A DNA stretch of 64,000 bases from Deltaproteobacteria bacterium (GCA_020633895.1 JACKCT010000012.1:66874-130873), one strand, 5' to 3'. Numbered from the stretch's first letter, positions 36,385-45,729 are shown. Program-made: numbers and translations. Notes: generated from the sequence alone by a model not told the origin.

Positions 36385-37593
36385 ATGACGCGTCCCGACG
36401 ATCCCACCGCCTCCGGCGCGCCGACGGCTCCCGCCCTGCCCGCGCCGCGCTCGCCGCTGTTGGCGATGTACCTGGCCGCCGGGCTTTCGGGCATGATGAT
36501 GATTTCCTACGGCCCCATGCTCGACGCCATCGTGGCGGACGTGCATATGGAGCGTGCCCAGGCCGGGATCGTTTCGTTGACGTTCTTCCTGGGCATGAAC
36601 ATCGGCATTTTCCTGCTGAACTTCGTCATCGGAGGACTGAAATCCCGCCGGACGATGGCGCTCGGCGCGGCGATGCAATTCGTCGGGCTCCTGCTGTTTT
36701 CGCGAGCCACCTCGCTGGCGGGCCTCTCGCTGACCTACCTGCTCACCGGCGCCGGGTACGGCATCCTGATCGTCTACCCCGGCGTGTACATCAGCTCCCT
36801 GTTCAAGGAAAACACCGAACGGCCCATGACCTTCACCTTCGGCTTCTTCGCCGCGGGGGTGACGCTTACGCCGGCGCTGATCGGCTGGGGGCTGGACGCG
36901 GGCGTCTCCTGGCGACATCTGGTGTTGTTGGAAGCGGCGATCACGCTGGCGGTGCTGTTGTTCTTCCCTTTCGCGACGCTCCACGACATCCCCGATCGCG
37001 CCAACCTGAATCGCACGGAAATCCAACGCACCTGGCGGCACAACGCCCGGCTTTGGGTGGCGATGTTCGGAGCGGTCATGTTCTACGTGGGCGCGGAGGG
37101 CATCTTCAACGTTTGGCTGGCGAAGTTTCAGATCGACGTATTCGCCCGTTCGCCCATGCGAGCGGCGCTGAGCGTGACGATCTTCTGGATCGGCCTGACG
37201 ATCGGGCGGTTGGCGGGCGCGCACTTCGTCGGACGGCTGGGGCCCCACCGGGTCATCGCGGTGTCGGGCGTGGTGATGGGGGCGGCGACAGTCGGCACGG
37301 CGCTCTCCGAGGGCGCGTTCGCCTCGGATGTCTACGCCCTGCTGGCGGGCTTGGCGGCGTCGATCATCTTCCCGGTCGCGACGGCCTACTCGGGCCGCTT
37401 TCCGGATTGGTTGTCGGGCGTGGTGTATTCGTCGTGCGTGTTCGCGGCGGGCATCGGCAATATGTTCTTCCCCTACCTGGTGGGCTATGTCGCCGACTGG
37501 ACGAATTTCCGCTGGGCGATGACGGTGGGCGTCGTCCCCATCGTGGGCGTGATCGTGCTGACGTGGATCGGGCATCGGGCGGCGGAGGGGTGA
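36385..37593 (+). CDS. MFS transporter
   Basis: A 402-residue protein with a Pro/Ala-rich cytoplasmic N-terminus (about 25 residues) and about 12 TM segments. MFS features are visible: the first TM with SGMMMISYGPMLDAIVAD, a loop 2-3 with GGLKSRR, and a symmetrical second half with the loop GRLAGAHFVGRLGPHR (about 272-287). It is likely a proton-coupled exporter or sugar/metabolite permease; specificity cannot be assigned. It diverges from the saccharopine-dehydrogenase-like gene, and 16-bp repeats precede it. Confidence 0.85.
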   Translation: MTRPDDPTASGAPTAPALPAPRSPLLAMYLAAGLSGMMMISYGPMLDAIVADVHMERAQAGIVSLTFFLGMNIGIFLLNFVIGGLKSRRTMALGAAMQFVGLLLFSRATSLAGLSLTYLLTGAGYGILIVYPGVYISSLFKENTERPMTFTFGFFAAGVTLTPALIGWGLDAGVSWRHLVLLEAAITLAVLLFFPFATLHDIPDRANLNRTEIQRTWRHNARLWVAMFGAVMFYVGAEGIFNVWLAKFQIDVFARSPMRAALSVTIFWIGLTIGRLAGAHFVGRLGPHRVIAVSGVVMGAATVGTALSEGAFASDVYALLAGLAASIIFPVATAYSGRFPDWLSGVVYSSCVFAAGIGNMFFPYLVGYVADWTNFRWAMTVGVVPIVGVIVLTWIGHRAAEG

Positions 37594-37914
37594 GGCGGTT
37601 AAGTGAGTCAGTGAAGAACCGGCAACTCGACCGTTCAGAGCCGCGCGCGCTTGCCAGGCCATAGTTCGACGCGTCGAACCGCTCGACGACCCCTCCCTGA
37701 CGGTCGGGGCTCCGTTTGGTCGAAGTCGTTTCGAGCATCGTTCGAATTTAACCCCTCACGACCGTTCGGGGCTCTGACGTATCAAGTTGGGGCTCTGAAA
37801 GATTGGTCGCGGCCCTGAAGCGGCTGGAGCGAAGCGACTTCCCGCAAGGCACTTCCGACAGCGCGACAGTGCGCAGGATCGCTTGCGATCCGTCAGTCCG
37901 CCGGGACTACCCGG
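37594..37914. other. gene-free region with short imperfect repeats
   Basis: This 321-bp stretch between convergent genes has no credible ORF. It contains three copies of GGGGCTC (around 37705-37800), each following a CCCCTC-type arm that could fold into weak hairpins, and a perfect 7-bp hairpin (GGATCGC at 37876-37882 with GCGATCC at 37885-37891). No T-runs, so classical terminators are not evident. Confidence 0.4.
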
Positions 37915-39195
37915 CTACGGGCCGATGTGGCCCGCGTCGAATTCGAAGACATCCTCGTGGACGCGGCGGCGCTTGCCCCAGCCGTGTTCGAGAAGGCGCA
38001 GACTGTTGGTGAACAGGATCTCGTCTTCTTCCTCGGCCGTGAAATGGTGCTTCATTTCGTCGACCACGCGATGCATCTGGCGGGGCGTCGGGCAATCCTT
38101 GAACGGGTCCGTCAGGCCGTCGAAATCGGTGCCGATGCCGATCGCCTTGGTGTCTCCGGTCAGTTCGCGGATGTAGAGCATGGAGTCGATCAGGTCCTGA
38201 ATGCCGTGGCCGTTGTCCTTGTAGCGCTTGAGCGGATCGGTCAGCCAGCGTCGGGAGAAAATCAGTCCCACCACGCCGCCGAGGCTATGGATCTTTTTGA
38301 TCTCGTCGTCCGAAACGTTGTACTCGTGATCGAAGAAATGCTTCAGGCCCACGTGCGTCAGCGTAACGGGGCGCTCGTATTCCTCGCAGAGCTCGTAGAT
38401 CCTCCACCGCGCCTCTTCCTGCATATGGGATAGGCACAACACAAAGCCCAATTCCAGGCATTTGCGCACGAACGGTTCGGCGAGCTTGTCCGGATCGTCG
38501 AAGGAGAATTCGGCGCGTTTCATGTGGAAGAACATGTCGTCGCGCGTCGGGATAACCTTGCCGTCGATCTTTCGGGGGATGATCTCCGTGCCGTCGGTCT
38601 GGGGTAGGAACATATTGTCCCAGAAGTGGCACGGGGTAATCAGGCAGACGCCGCGAGCGGCCAACTCTTCCAGGCGCTTCTCGGCCCGGGCCCAATAGTC
38701 CGCCTTTGTCTCGCCCTTTTCCGGCCCGTAGCCCAGGCAGTGGGCCCCCTCGATGCTATGCACCAGGCCGATTTCGTTTTCGTGCAGGTCATTGACCAGT
38801 TCGTCGTAGCTTTTGACCAGGCGAAAATGCCGGCCATGCTCGCCGGTCCAGCGGTTGGTCTCGTCCACCGATTTTTCTAGGGTGTCCATCATCTCGTTGA
38901 CGGCTTTCCACGGATCGGCCACCCGCAGCTTGCCGTAGTACCAAGGAGCCATCCCCCAAAACAGGCCGCGCACCGGCGGGATGAACCCTTCGGCCACGAA
39001 GCCCTTTTCGATGATGTAGTGCGTGCAGAGCATGACCTTGATCGGCGAATCCCGCAGGTTGCGATAGCGCGTGCGAAACGACAGCGGATTCCAATGGGCG
39101 CCCGAGTAGGTCCGGGAATGGAAATTGTGCGTCAGATGGGGGAGGTAATACATCTTCAACGACGGGTGAACATGCAAATCCAGGATTCGCGCCAT
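37915..39195 (-). CDS. membrane dipeptidase-like (M19) metallohydrolase
   Basis: A 426-residue protein with the landmarks of the renal dipeptidase (peptidase M19) family: an N-terminal metal HxH (DLHVHPS), Glu in LVHSIEGAHCLG, His in LCLSHMQEE and LTHVGLKHF, and the terminal GIGTDFDGL with the following NSLRLL. Typical members cleave dipeptides, or beta-lactams. I chose the ATG at 39195 because it begins just before the metal motif; the frame is open to 39327 without a good ribosome site. No signal peptide is seen, so it is probably cytoplasmic. It is isolated between a gene-free region and DUF2333. Confidence 0.8.
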   Translation of the reverse strand: MARILDLHVHPSLKMYYLPHLTHNFHSRTYSGAHWNPLSFRTRYRNLRDSPIKVMLCTHYIIEKGFVAEGFIPPVRGLFWGMAPWYYGKLRVADPWKAVNEMMDTLEKSVDETNRWTGEHGRHFRLVKSYDELVNDLHENEIGLVHSIEGAHCLGYGPEKGETKADYWARAEKRLEELAARGVCLITPCHFWDNMFLPQTDGTEIIPRKIDGKVIPTRDDMFFHMKRAEFSFDDPDKLAEPFVRKCLELGFVLCLSHMQEEARWRIYELCEEYERPVTLTHVGLKHFFDHEYNVSDDEIKKIHSLGGVVGLIFSRRWLTDPLKRYKDNGHGIQDLIDSMLYIRELTGDTKAIGIGTDFDGLTDPFKDCPTPRQMHRVVDEMKHHFTAEEEDEILFTNSLRLLEHGWGKRRRVHEDVFEFDAGHIGP

Positions 39196-39420
39196 GGTGG
39201 TCTCGCTTATCGAAATGAGGATTAACGCGGTGCGACAATTCGCCCAAGGTTGGGAGCCTAACAGGACGTCCCCGGCTCGGCAAGTGGATAAATTCCTCGT
39301 GCGCCCGCAAACCCGATCGGCCGTCACGGCGCCGCGCTACAATCCACGGCGACCTTTACCCTCCCCTTGACGGGCCGGACGGGATAAGGAAAGTAAACTC
39401 TAACCGATACGGGGATTTTC

Positions 39421-40392
39421 ATGGCCGACGGCAAGATCAAACGCATCGTTCAGACCGAAAAGGACGGCGTGACCAAGTATTCGATTTTCAAACTGACGCT
39501 GGCGCTGGCCGGCATTTTGTTTCTTTTGGTGCTGGCCCTGGACCGCTTCGTGGCGGTGGACGGCCTGACCGATCGCCTCTCCGCCGAAGAACTCAACCGC
39601 GTTCCCGACGAATTCGACGCCACCGTCGACGGCATGGTCTTCATCTCCACCGTCGTCAACCTGGTGCAGGGCGAACTCGACCGACCGCTCGGCGGTTTCC
39701 GACCGGACAATATCGTCTGGTTCGGCGGGTTGATGCCCTTCGACAACGTCCAGAATTTCCAACTCGGCGTCATGGAGACCGTCGCCCGGACGAGCATCTT
39801 CCTCAAGGAGCGCATCTCCCGGGCCGGCGGCGGGTCGGATGAGTTCGTCGAAGCCCTGGAAGAGGCGTCCGAGCGCTTCAACTTTTCCCAGACGGACAAG
39901 ATCTTTACCCGCTTCCAGATCCGCGAAGGCCTGGACTCGATGCGCAAATATCAGCGCTTCGTCAACGACGGCAAGTCCGGATTCTACATCCGCACGGACA
40001 ATTTGTACGACATGCTGGGCGTCTACCGGGAGTTTCTCGGCGACACGCACCGCAAGCTGGCCAAATGGCAGGAAAAGGACGGCAGTGACGTGTCGTTCTT
40101 CGACACCGACGACTATTATTACTACGGCCTGGGCGTCGCCTATGCCACGCTGGCCCTCTCCCGCGCCATCGAGGCGGAATTCGGCGAAATCCTGCGCCAA
40201 AAGGGCGCGCTGACGTTCCTCCAGAGCTATCTGCCGTCGTTGGAATACGCCACGAGCACCAACCCGCCGTGGGTGGTTCTGGACGGGGGGCTCACTTCCC
40301 AATTCATCCCGAATCACCGAAGCAATCTCGAGACGCAGGTCAACGACGCCCGGTTCAAGATCGTCTCCATGATGGACACCATTCGCCAGTGA
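39421..40392 (+). CDS. DUF2333 family membrane-anchored protein
   Basis: A 323-residue protein with one N-terminal TM segment (about 23-42) and a soluble domain with DNIVWFGGLMPFDNVQNFQ and a tyrosine-rich DDYYYYGLGVAYA. The combination fits DUF2333, a family of unknown function found in proteobacteria; this is from memory of its conserved W and D-N-x-Q-F motifs. It is followed after 10 bp by the VTT-family gene, suggesting a two-gene unit. No catalytic residues are evident. Confidence 0.65.
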   Translation: MADGKIKRIVQTEKDGVTKYSIFKLTLALAGILFLLVLALDRFVAVDGLTDRLSAEELNRVPDEFDATVDGMVFISTVVNLVQGELDRPLGGFRPDNIVWFGGLMPFDNVQNFQLGVMETVARTSIFLKERISRAGGGSDEFVEALEEASERFNFSQTDKIFTRFQIREGLDSMRKYQRFVNDGKSGFYIRTDNLYDMLGVYREFLGDTHRKLAKWQEKDGSDVSFFDTDDYYYYGLGVAYATLALSRAIEAEFGEILRQKGALTFLQSYLPSLEYATSTNPPWVVLDGGLTSQFIPNHRSNLETQVNDARFKIVSMMDTIRQ

Positions 40393-40402
40393 GTGTTCGT
40401 CC

Positions 40403-41164
40403 GTGAGTTTGCCAGCCGAGCCCAACGCCGAAACGGCGCACCACGTCGGCGCTCATCCGAAGCCCAAGGTCAACCGCCTCAAGCTGGCGGTGGCGGTGGG
40501 CATCGTTCTGCTCGGCGCGACGCTCGCCGCGGACCCGGATATTCGCGACCAACTGACCATGGACTCGCTGCGCGAGAAGGTCGAGTGGCTGCGGACGATC
40601 TTCAACGGGCCCTATGGTTTCTGGCTCTTCCTCGCCGCGTCCATCGTCGCCATTCAGATTCAACTGCCGGGGCTGGTGATGGTCATCGTCGCCGCCCTGG
40701 TCTATCCGCCGGTCAAGGCGTTCGTCTACGGCATGATCGGGTCCATCTTCGGCACGACCATCGGATTTTTTATCTTCCGCTATCTCCTGCGGGACTTCGT
40801 GCGACCGCGCCTGCAACGCAGTTTCCTCGCCAAATTCATTGACCGCATCGAGCAACACGGCGTCATCACCATGGCGATCCTGCGGGTCGTGCTGCAAATG
40901 TCGCCACCGCTGACGTGGCTGATGGGCGCGACGAATATTCGCATCCGCGACTTTTTCATCGGCAATATGCTGGGGCTTGTGCCGTTGATTCTGGTGGCCC
41001 AGACGGTGACGCGCGAATTGCAGCGGGTCGACACCTGGCGGGATATTTTCAGCGCCCAGTTCCTGGCGATTCTCGTCGGCCTGATTATGTTTTACGCGAC
41101 CATTTTCTTCGTGAAAAAGACCTGGCTGACGCCCGGCGCGCCGAATCTGGAGGAGGAGATCTAG
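40403..41164 (+). CDS. TVP38/TMEM64-type (VTT domain) membrane protein
   Basis: A 253-residue protein with five to six TM segments. It contains the VTT domain pattern: QLPGLVMVIVAALVYPP, then GSIFGTTIGFFIFRYLLRDFVRPRL, and a later reentrant-like ILRVVLQMSPPLTWLMGATNI. It is related to the DedA/VTT superfamily of lipid scramblases or transporters. The GTG start at 40403 is 10 bp after the DUF2333 stop. Likely a role in membrane lipid or undecaprenyl phosphate flipping (family knowledge); no direct evidence here. Confidence 0.82.
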   Translation: MSLPAEPNAETAHHVGAHPKPKVNRLKLAVAVGIVLLGATLAADPDIRDQLTMDSLREKVEWLRTIFNGPYGFWLFLAASIVAIQIQLPGLVMVIVAALVYPPVKAFVYGMIGSIFGTTIGFFIFRYLLRDFVRPRLQRSFLAKFIDRIEQHGVITMAILRVVLQMSPPLTWLMGATNIRIRDFFIGNMLGLVPLILVAQTVTRELQRVDTWRDIFSAQFLAILVGLIMFYATIFFVKKTWLTPGAPNLEEEI

Positions 41165-41285
41165 GGGACGGCGGGTCCGGTCCCTCCCCGTCTTTTCGGC
41201 CGCCGAGAATTCGCCTAATCTCTATTTTCGACATCGGATAAATTCACCCCTTGCCCAAGGCGCCGCGCGCCAAGAGATCCACGCC

Positions 41286-42287
41286 GTGAACCCGAATCCA
41301 CGTCCCAAGCATCTGGAAATCCGCACCTACCAGCCCAGCAACAACGACGGCTGGCGACTTTACCTGCAACGGGTCCGCAACCCGGAGCGCCACGACCCGC
41401 GCCTCAAGCCGATCCTCATCATTCCCGGCTACGGCATGAACTCGTTCATCTTCGGCTACCACCCCCGGGGACAGGCCATGGACGACTACCTGGCCGAGCA
41501 CGGCTTCGAGGTGTGGTCGGTGAACTTTCGCGGCGCCGACAAAACCATCCGCGAAGGCGGCCAACGGGCCTACGGATTCCGGGAGATCGTCAAATCGGAC
41601 ATGCCGGCGGCCATCGATGTCATCGCCCGCCAGACCGCGTCGGCCTCCAAGCAGGTCGACCTTATCGGATGCAGTCTGGGCGGCACGTACGTCTACGCCT
41701 ACGCCGCCCTGGAGCGGGACGACCGGGTGGGATCGCTGGTGGGCATGGGCGCGCCGCTGCGTTGGGAGCGGGTGCATCCGCTGTTGCGCATCGCGTTTGC
41801 CAATCCGACTCTCGTGGGTCTGATCCGCCTGTCCAACACGCGCCGACTGGCGACCGCAGCCCTGCCCTATGTGGCCAAGGCGCCGGGCCTGCTGAAGATT
41901 TATCTGCATCCGGAGATTGTGGACCTGTCCCGGCCCGAGATGCTGGCGCGCACCGTCGAGGACCCCAACCCGCGCCTCAACAAACAGATCGCCCATTGGG
42001 TGCTCAACAAAGATCTGATGATCGACGGCGCCAACGTCAGCGAACGTCTTAAGGACGTGACCAACCCGATCTACTGCATGATCGCCAACGCCGACGGCAT
42101 CGTGCCCGAGGACACGGCGGTCTCGGTGCTACGCCTGGCCGGTTCGACGGCGAAGGACACCGTCGTATGCGGCGACGACGCCGTTCGCATGGCCCACGCG
42201 GACATGTTCATCTCCAACCACGCCCACGAACGCGTCTTCGAGCCGCTGGCCCGGTGGCTCAAATCTCAGCAGGACACGGCCTCGTAA
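41286..42287 (+). CDS. alpha/beta hydrolase, PHB synthase/depolymerase-like
   Basis: A 333-residue alpha/beta hydrolase. IIPGYGMNSF (45-54) is the oxyanion region, GCSLGG holds the nucleophile Ser130, Asp in ANADGIVPED and His in MAHADMFISN complete the triad. The VWSVNFRGAD segment (76-85) is typical of polyhydroxyalkanoate-synthase-like and lysophospholipase-like hydrolases. A canonical PHA synthase would have Cys at the nucleophile, so this is a hydrolase rather than a synthase. It starts with GTG and is followed by a strong terminator. Confidence 0.85.
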   Translation: MNPNPRPKHLEIRTYQPSNNDGWRLYLQRVRNPERHDPRLKPILIIPGYGMNSFIFGYHPRGQAMDDYLAEHGFEVWSVNFRGADKTIREGGQRAYGFREIVKSDMPAAIDVIARQTASASKQVDLIGCSLGGTYVYAYAALERDDRVGSLVGMGAPLRWERVHPLLRIAFANPTLVGLIRLSNTRRLATAALPYVAKAPGLLKIYLHPEIVDLSRPEMLARTVEDPNPRLNKQIAHWVLNKDLMIDGANVSERLKDVTNPIYCMIANADGIVPEDTAVSVLRLAGSTAKDTVVCGDDAVRMAHADMFISNHAHERVFEPLARWLKSQQDTAS

Positions 42288-42315
42288 CCCGGTCTCCCAA
42301 GGTTTCGCCTCCCCG

Positions 42316-42343
42316 ACTCGACGCCGCCCGCGTCGAGTTTTTT
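42316..42343 (+). terminator. intrinsic terminator after the hydrolase gene
   Basis: ACTCGACGC (42316-42324) pairs with GCGTCGAGT (42330-42338), followed by a run of T to 42343. Confidence 0.9.
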
Positions 42344-42466
42344 GTTGTTGATTCCACATGGATCGGTCCAGGTGTCCAGGGATTTCGCCGTCCTTCCTTG
42401 ATCCATGCGTCCAAAAGCGGGCAAGGTAGGGTGTTGGATTGTTAGTTCCGATGGAAGGGAGATTTT

Positions 42467-43384
42467 ATGCGATTTGTCCGATGCTTTCTGATTTTGATGT
42501 TCGCCTTGCTCGCCCTGCCGACCTTCGCCGCGGCCCAGGACGACTACCAGATCGGCACGTTCGGTGAAAAAACGCCCGAGTCCGAGGTGGAAAAGTACCC
42601 CCTTTGGACCGCCAACGGTTCGCTGGGCTACAACGCCTCGGGCGGGTACGTGGACACGAACTCGGTGGTCGGCGACCTGGCCGTCACGCACGAGCGGCGC
42701 TGGGTCGGCCATTTCCTCAAAGGGGGCATCGCCTACGGCACCGTCACCTACCCGGAAGGCGACCCGATCGTCAACGTCAACAACTACTTCGGCAACTACA
42801 AATTCGAGGTCTACCTGGCCAAGAACCGCAAGCCCTACCTGTGGGGCCTGCTCGGGGCGCTGAGCGACGAGTTCCAGGGATTCTGGGGTCGGTACACGGC
42901 GGAAGCGGGTCTTGGTTATAGCTGGTTCGGCACGGCCGACGCGGTGCTCAAGACCGAAGCCGGTTACGCCTTCATCGACACCAACTGGATCAACCGGGTG
43001 GAGCTGGAAGACGGGTCGTTCCACTATTGGGAGCCGACGCACAACGGTCTGGCGCGCCTGATCGCGGCGATTCCGATCTTCGAGAAGTCGGTGCAGTTTA
43101 CCGAAGAGGCGACCTATCGCCACAACTTCCAGGACGACAAAGACTACAGCGTCGACACCGCGACCGGCCTGACGTTCAAACTGACCGACCGCGTCTCGTT
43201 CAAAACGGCCTTCACGCTCAACTACACCAACCAGCCCGGACTGGTGGACGAACTCGACGAGACGGGCCAGAACGTCACCTTCGACGACGACGGCGACCCG
43301 GCGACGCCGGACGTGAACAGCCTGGTCGAGACCGAACGGGCCTCCTACGGCTGGACGAACGCGATCGTCGTGACGTTCCTCTAA
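42467..43384 (+). CDS. DUF481-type outer-membrane beta-barrel protein
   Basis: A 305-residue precursor with a signal peptide (cleavage near AAA-QDD, about residue 23). The mature protein is made of alternating amphipathic strands rich in Tyr/Trp/Gly, such as WTANGSLGYNASGGYVDTNS and YLWGLLGALSDEFQGFWGRY, ending in the aromatic-terminated strand TNAIVVTFL. These are hallmarks of an outer-membrane barrel of the DUF481 (YdiY-like) family, of unknown transport role. GGAAGGGAG is 5 bp before the ATG. Its 3' end converges with the methyltransferase gene. Confidence 0.85.
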   Translation: MRFVRCFLILMFALLALPTFAAAQDDYQIGTFGEKTPESEVEKYPLWTANGSLGYNASGGYVDTNSVVGDLAVTHERRWVGHFLKGGIAYGTVTYPEGDPIVNVNNYFGNYKFEVYLAKNRKPYLWGLLGALSDEFQGFWGRYTAEAGLGYSWFGTADAVLKTEAGYAFIDTNWINRVELEDGSFHYWEPTHNGLARLIAAIPIFEKSVQFTEEATYRHNFQDDKDYSVDTATGLTFKLTDRVSFKTAFTLNYTNQPGLVDELDETGQNVTFDDDGDPATPDVNSLVETERASYGWTNAIVVTFL

Positions 43385-44028
43385 CGACGGCCAATCACAC
43401 CGACCGCCAGGCGCTGGGGCATCGGACGCTCCCGCGTCTCCACATTCGAAAAACCGGCCAGGTTCATGCGCTCGACCACGTCCCGGCCGATGGCGCGGGA
43501 GGCCTCGTCCGTCGCGTCCTTCGCCATGGCCTGCTCGACGATCACCACGGCGCCGCCGGGTTTGAGCACGCGAGCGATTTCGTTCATCGCCGCCGCCGGG
43601 TCGTGCCAGTGGTGGTAGGAATTGATCGACAACACGCGATCAAAATGGGCGTCGGGAAACGGCAGTGAAGACGCATCCCCTTGGACGACGCGCATGCGCC
43701 CCTCGGCGATTGTCGCCTTGTTGCGCCGTTTGGCTTGAGCGACCATCACGTCCGAGTGATCCACGCCCGCCACGTGCCCCGACGTCCGGGCCGCCGCCTT
43801 TTCCAAAAACACACCGGGCCCGAATCCGATTTCCAGTACGTTGTCCTCGGGGCCCACGTCCAGGAGTTCCAGCCCCCAATCGCCGCGCGCCGGATTTCGC
43901 GAGGCCATGAACCATCCGACGAATCGGCCGACGACCCCACGCGGTCGGCCGAAATGAGACGAGAATGTTCCCTTGGCCTTGTGAGCCGCCGCGCTCGCGC
44001 TGCCGCTACCGTGCGTCGCTGTCGTCAT
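43381..44028 (-). CDS. class I SAM-dependent methyltransferase
   Basis: A 215-residue methyltransferase. Motif I is LEIGFGPG (about 66-73), followed by the acidic GVDHSD, the post-II region GDASSLPFPDAHFDRVLS and motif III-like LKPGGAVVIVEQ. The N-terminal 20 residues are Ser/Ala-rich. Its start lies inside the 3' end of the MarR gene (23-bp overlap), so both are transcribed together and it is presumably part of the MarR-regulated response. The substrate is unknown; UbiE-like small-molecule methyltransferases are closest in style. Confidence 0.87.
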   Translation of the reverse strand: MTTATHGSGSASAAAHKAKGTFSSHFGRPRGVVGRFVGWFMASRNPARGDWGLELLDVGPEDNVLEIGFGPGVFLEKAAARTSGHVAGVDHSDVMVAQAKRRNKATIAEGRMRVVQGDASSLPFPDAHFDRVLSINSYHHWHDPAAAMNEIARVLKPGGAVVIVEQAMAKDATDEASRAIGRDVVERMNLAGFSNVETRERPMPQRLAVGVIGRR

Positions 44029-44500
44029 GTGTCGCCTCCCGCGTGATTTTTTTGAGCCACCGTTCGTCTTCGAACGATTTGACCAGGCGGCGCAGCACGT
44101 CGCTGGTCTGTTCCAGTTCGGCGCGCGTCGCCTCCAGTTTCAATTGGGGAAACGCGGCCATCTCCCGCGCCAGGATGTCCTTGATCCGCCGCTCGCCCGT
44201 CTCGGTCAGCGCGATGAGGCGCGAACGCTTGTGCGCCGGGTTCGGACGTTCCTCCACGTAACCCGCGCGGAGCAATTGTTTGACGAGAAATTCGATGTGC
44301 TGGCGGCTGACCGGGCGCTTGCGGGCCATGGCCGGGACGGTCTGCGGGCCGTTTTGCAGCAGGTCGTTCATCACACCGCGCCGACCCGGCGAAAAGCGTC
44401 CCTCGCCGTGCATCCTTTCCGTGACGTCCATCATGCGGTGCATCAGCGAACGCACGTCGTAGAGGACGTCATAGAGCGCCGGGACATCGGACTTTTTCAT
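44006..44500 (-). CDS. MarR family transcriptional regulator
   Basis: A 164-residue regulator of MarR type: a winged helix-turn-helix in VPAMARKRPVSRQHIEFLVKQLLRAGYVEERPNP, followed by the wing with HKRSRLIALTETGERR, and helical dimerisation ends. I chose the ATG at 44500 because AAGGAAG is 9-15 bp upstream and an upstream extension would cross the operator. The palindrome at 44547-44565 is the probable binding site. It is co-transcribed with the methyltransferase gene. Confidence 0.92.
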   Translation of the reverse strand: MKKSDVPALYDVLYDVRSLMHRMMDVTERMHGEGRFSPGRRGVMNDLLQNGPQTVPAMARKRPVSRQHIEFLVKQLLRAGYVEERPNPAHKRSRLIALTETGERRIKDILAREMAAFPQLKLEATRAELEQTSDVLRRLVKSFEDERWLKKITREATHDDSDAR

Positions 44501-44546
44501 GGCTGCGCTTCCTTCCTCGGCCACCATCGACAACCCTATTGCCATT

Positions 44547-44565
44547 TTGACAATAGTATTGTCAA
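44547..44565 (-). promoter_or_regulatory. near-perfect MarR operator palindrome
   Basis: TTGACAATA-G-TATTGTCAA is a 19-bp palindrome with perfect 9-bp arms, 46 bp upstream of the MarR ATG. The minus-strand TTGACA at 44565-44560 could also be the -35 of the marR promoter, so repressor binding would block it. A partial half-site (TATTGCCA, 44538-44545) sits nearby. Confidence 0.8.
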
Positions 44566-44628
44566 TTGAAAAATCACTAACCTGGACGCATTTCTCTGCG
44601 ACGGCCCTATGGGTGGGGTTTGAAAAGT

Positions 44629-45654
44629 CTAAGGTGAGATTGAACGTGCGCTTGCCTCGCCGGCAATCCATTCGCGGCGCAGAAATGTATCGGCTAATTC
44701 GCGGGCCACAATATTGTGCCCCAGCGGCGTTAGATGGACGGCGTCGTTAAACAGATCGTCGGGAACGTACTGCCCGGCGGTCATGGTGGGATAGATGCGG
44801 ACAAACTCCGCCTCCCAAGGCCGCGTCTCGTTGGTCTCGGGTACGTAGAGAATGTCCCGGCCGTTATCCAAGGGTTTGGTCACGTACTCGATAATCGCCA
44901 TTTCGGCGCCGATCGACTCGCACAGACTCCGAATGCGCAGAAAATTCGTACTCTGTCGCCGATCGTCCGGACCTTTTGCGGTTAGACCAGGGTGCGCTCC
45001 CTGCCCCATCAGCAGGCGTACCAAGTAGTAAGTCCGCGATGCAAAAAGTTGCTCCTGCATCCAACGGATAATCGGAGTCGGCGCTCCCACCGACGGTTTG
45101 GGCGATTCGACCCTCGGCCTCTCAGCGATTAGCGCGGGCGAGACAGCCTGATCGCTTTTATCGAAAGGATTGGCGTAGACCGTGACTACGTCAGGTTTGT
45201 AAACTAGCAACTCGACTTCCAGGTAGTCCGCCATTTGACCCGACGAGTAGCCGTAAACTCCGGCGTTGAGAACCTCCACGTCCAAGGGCGGTTTGGTCTC
45301 GTTCAGCAACAACTCAAGCTTCCAGGAATACGTCTGCCACGGCTGCACCCCGGCTCCCCGCGTGCAACTGTCACCCAGGGTAATGACACGGAATGTATCC
45401 ACTGGCTTCTCGACGGAGGCATCAGGCCGTCCGCGAAACTGGTACTCCTCGTCCCAACTCCACCCGCGCTTCTCGTCGTAGCGCAGTTTGTCGTTTTCCG
45501 CCACGCGGCTGACGGACTCGTAGTTCCAATCCCAATACAGACGAATGCCGACACGGGACAGCCGCTCGATCACCACAAACGCCAACACCACCGCTATGGT
45601 GACGAAGATCAGGCGCTTTGCCAGCGAACGACCATATTGTCGGCCCAGAATCAT
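44629..45654 (-). CDS. membrane-anchored SGNH/GDSL hydrolase
   Basis: A 341-residue protein with an N-terminal TM anchor (about 14-32) and an SGNH hydrolase domain. Block I is ITLGDSCTRG (Ser96), the block II region is NAGVYGYSSGQ, and the Asp/His block is DAVHLTPLGH near the C-terminus. Members are esterases, often acting on cell-wall, polysaccharide or lipid acyl groups. The membrane anchor places it at the cell envelope. Base use is slightly less GC-rich than its neighbours. The ATG is close after a long hairpin. Confidence 0.85.
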   Translation of the reverse strand: MILGRQYGRSLAKRLIFVTIAVVLAFVVIERLSRVGIRLYWDWNYESVSRVAENDKLRYDEKRGWSWDEEYQFRGRPDASVEKPVDTFRVITLGDSCTRGAGVQPWQTYSWKLELLLNETKPPLDVEVLNAGVYGYSSGQMADYLEVELLVYKPDVVTVYANPFDKSDQAVSPALIAERPRVESPKPSVGAPTPIIRWMQEQLFASRTYYLVRLLMGQGAHPGLTAKGPDDRRQSTNFLRIRSLCESIGAEMAIIEYVTKPLDNGRDILYVPETNETRPWEAEFVRIYPTMTAGQYVPDDLFNDAVHLTPLGHNIVARELADTFLRREWIAGEASARSISP

Positions 45655-45669
45655 TTTGTGTTCTCAAAT

Positions 45670-45709
45670 CGGCAACCCCCACGCCGGGCTGCCGGCGTGG
45701 GGGTTGCCG
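45670..45709. repeat. 18-bp perfect hairpin
   Basis: CGGCAACCCCCACGCCGG (45670-45687) pairs perfectly with 45692-45709 across a 4-nt loop. It sits between the small lipoprotein stop (45730, minus) and the SGNH hydrolase start (45654). The stem is very stable but no T-run follows on the minus strand, so it may be an extragenic palindrome or a Rho-type/processing element rather than a classic terminator. Confidence 0.75.
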
Positions 45710-45729
45710 AACGTGGAATGTCCGAATAT

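Noticed and set aside
36214-37662. Long N-terminal extension of the saccharopine-dehydrogenase-like frame
   Set aside because: It is a GC-rich open frame antisense to the MFS gene; the Rossmann start with AAGGAG at 36213 is clearly the real one.
37594-37914. Possible small genes in the gap after the MFS transporter
   Set aside because: Frames are short, lack ribosome sites and show no recognisable motifs.
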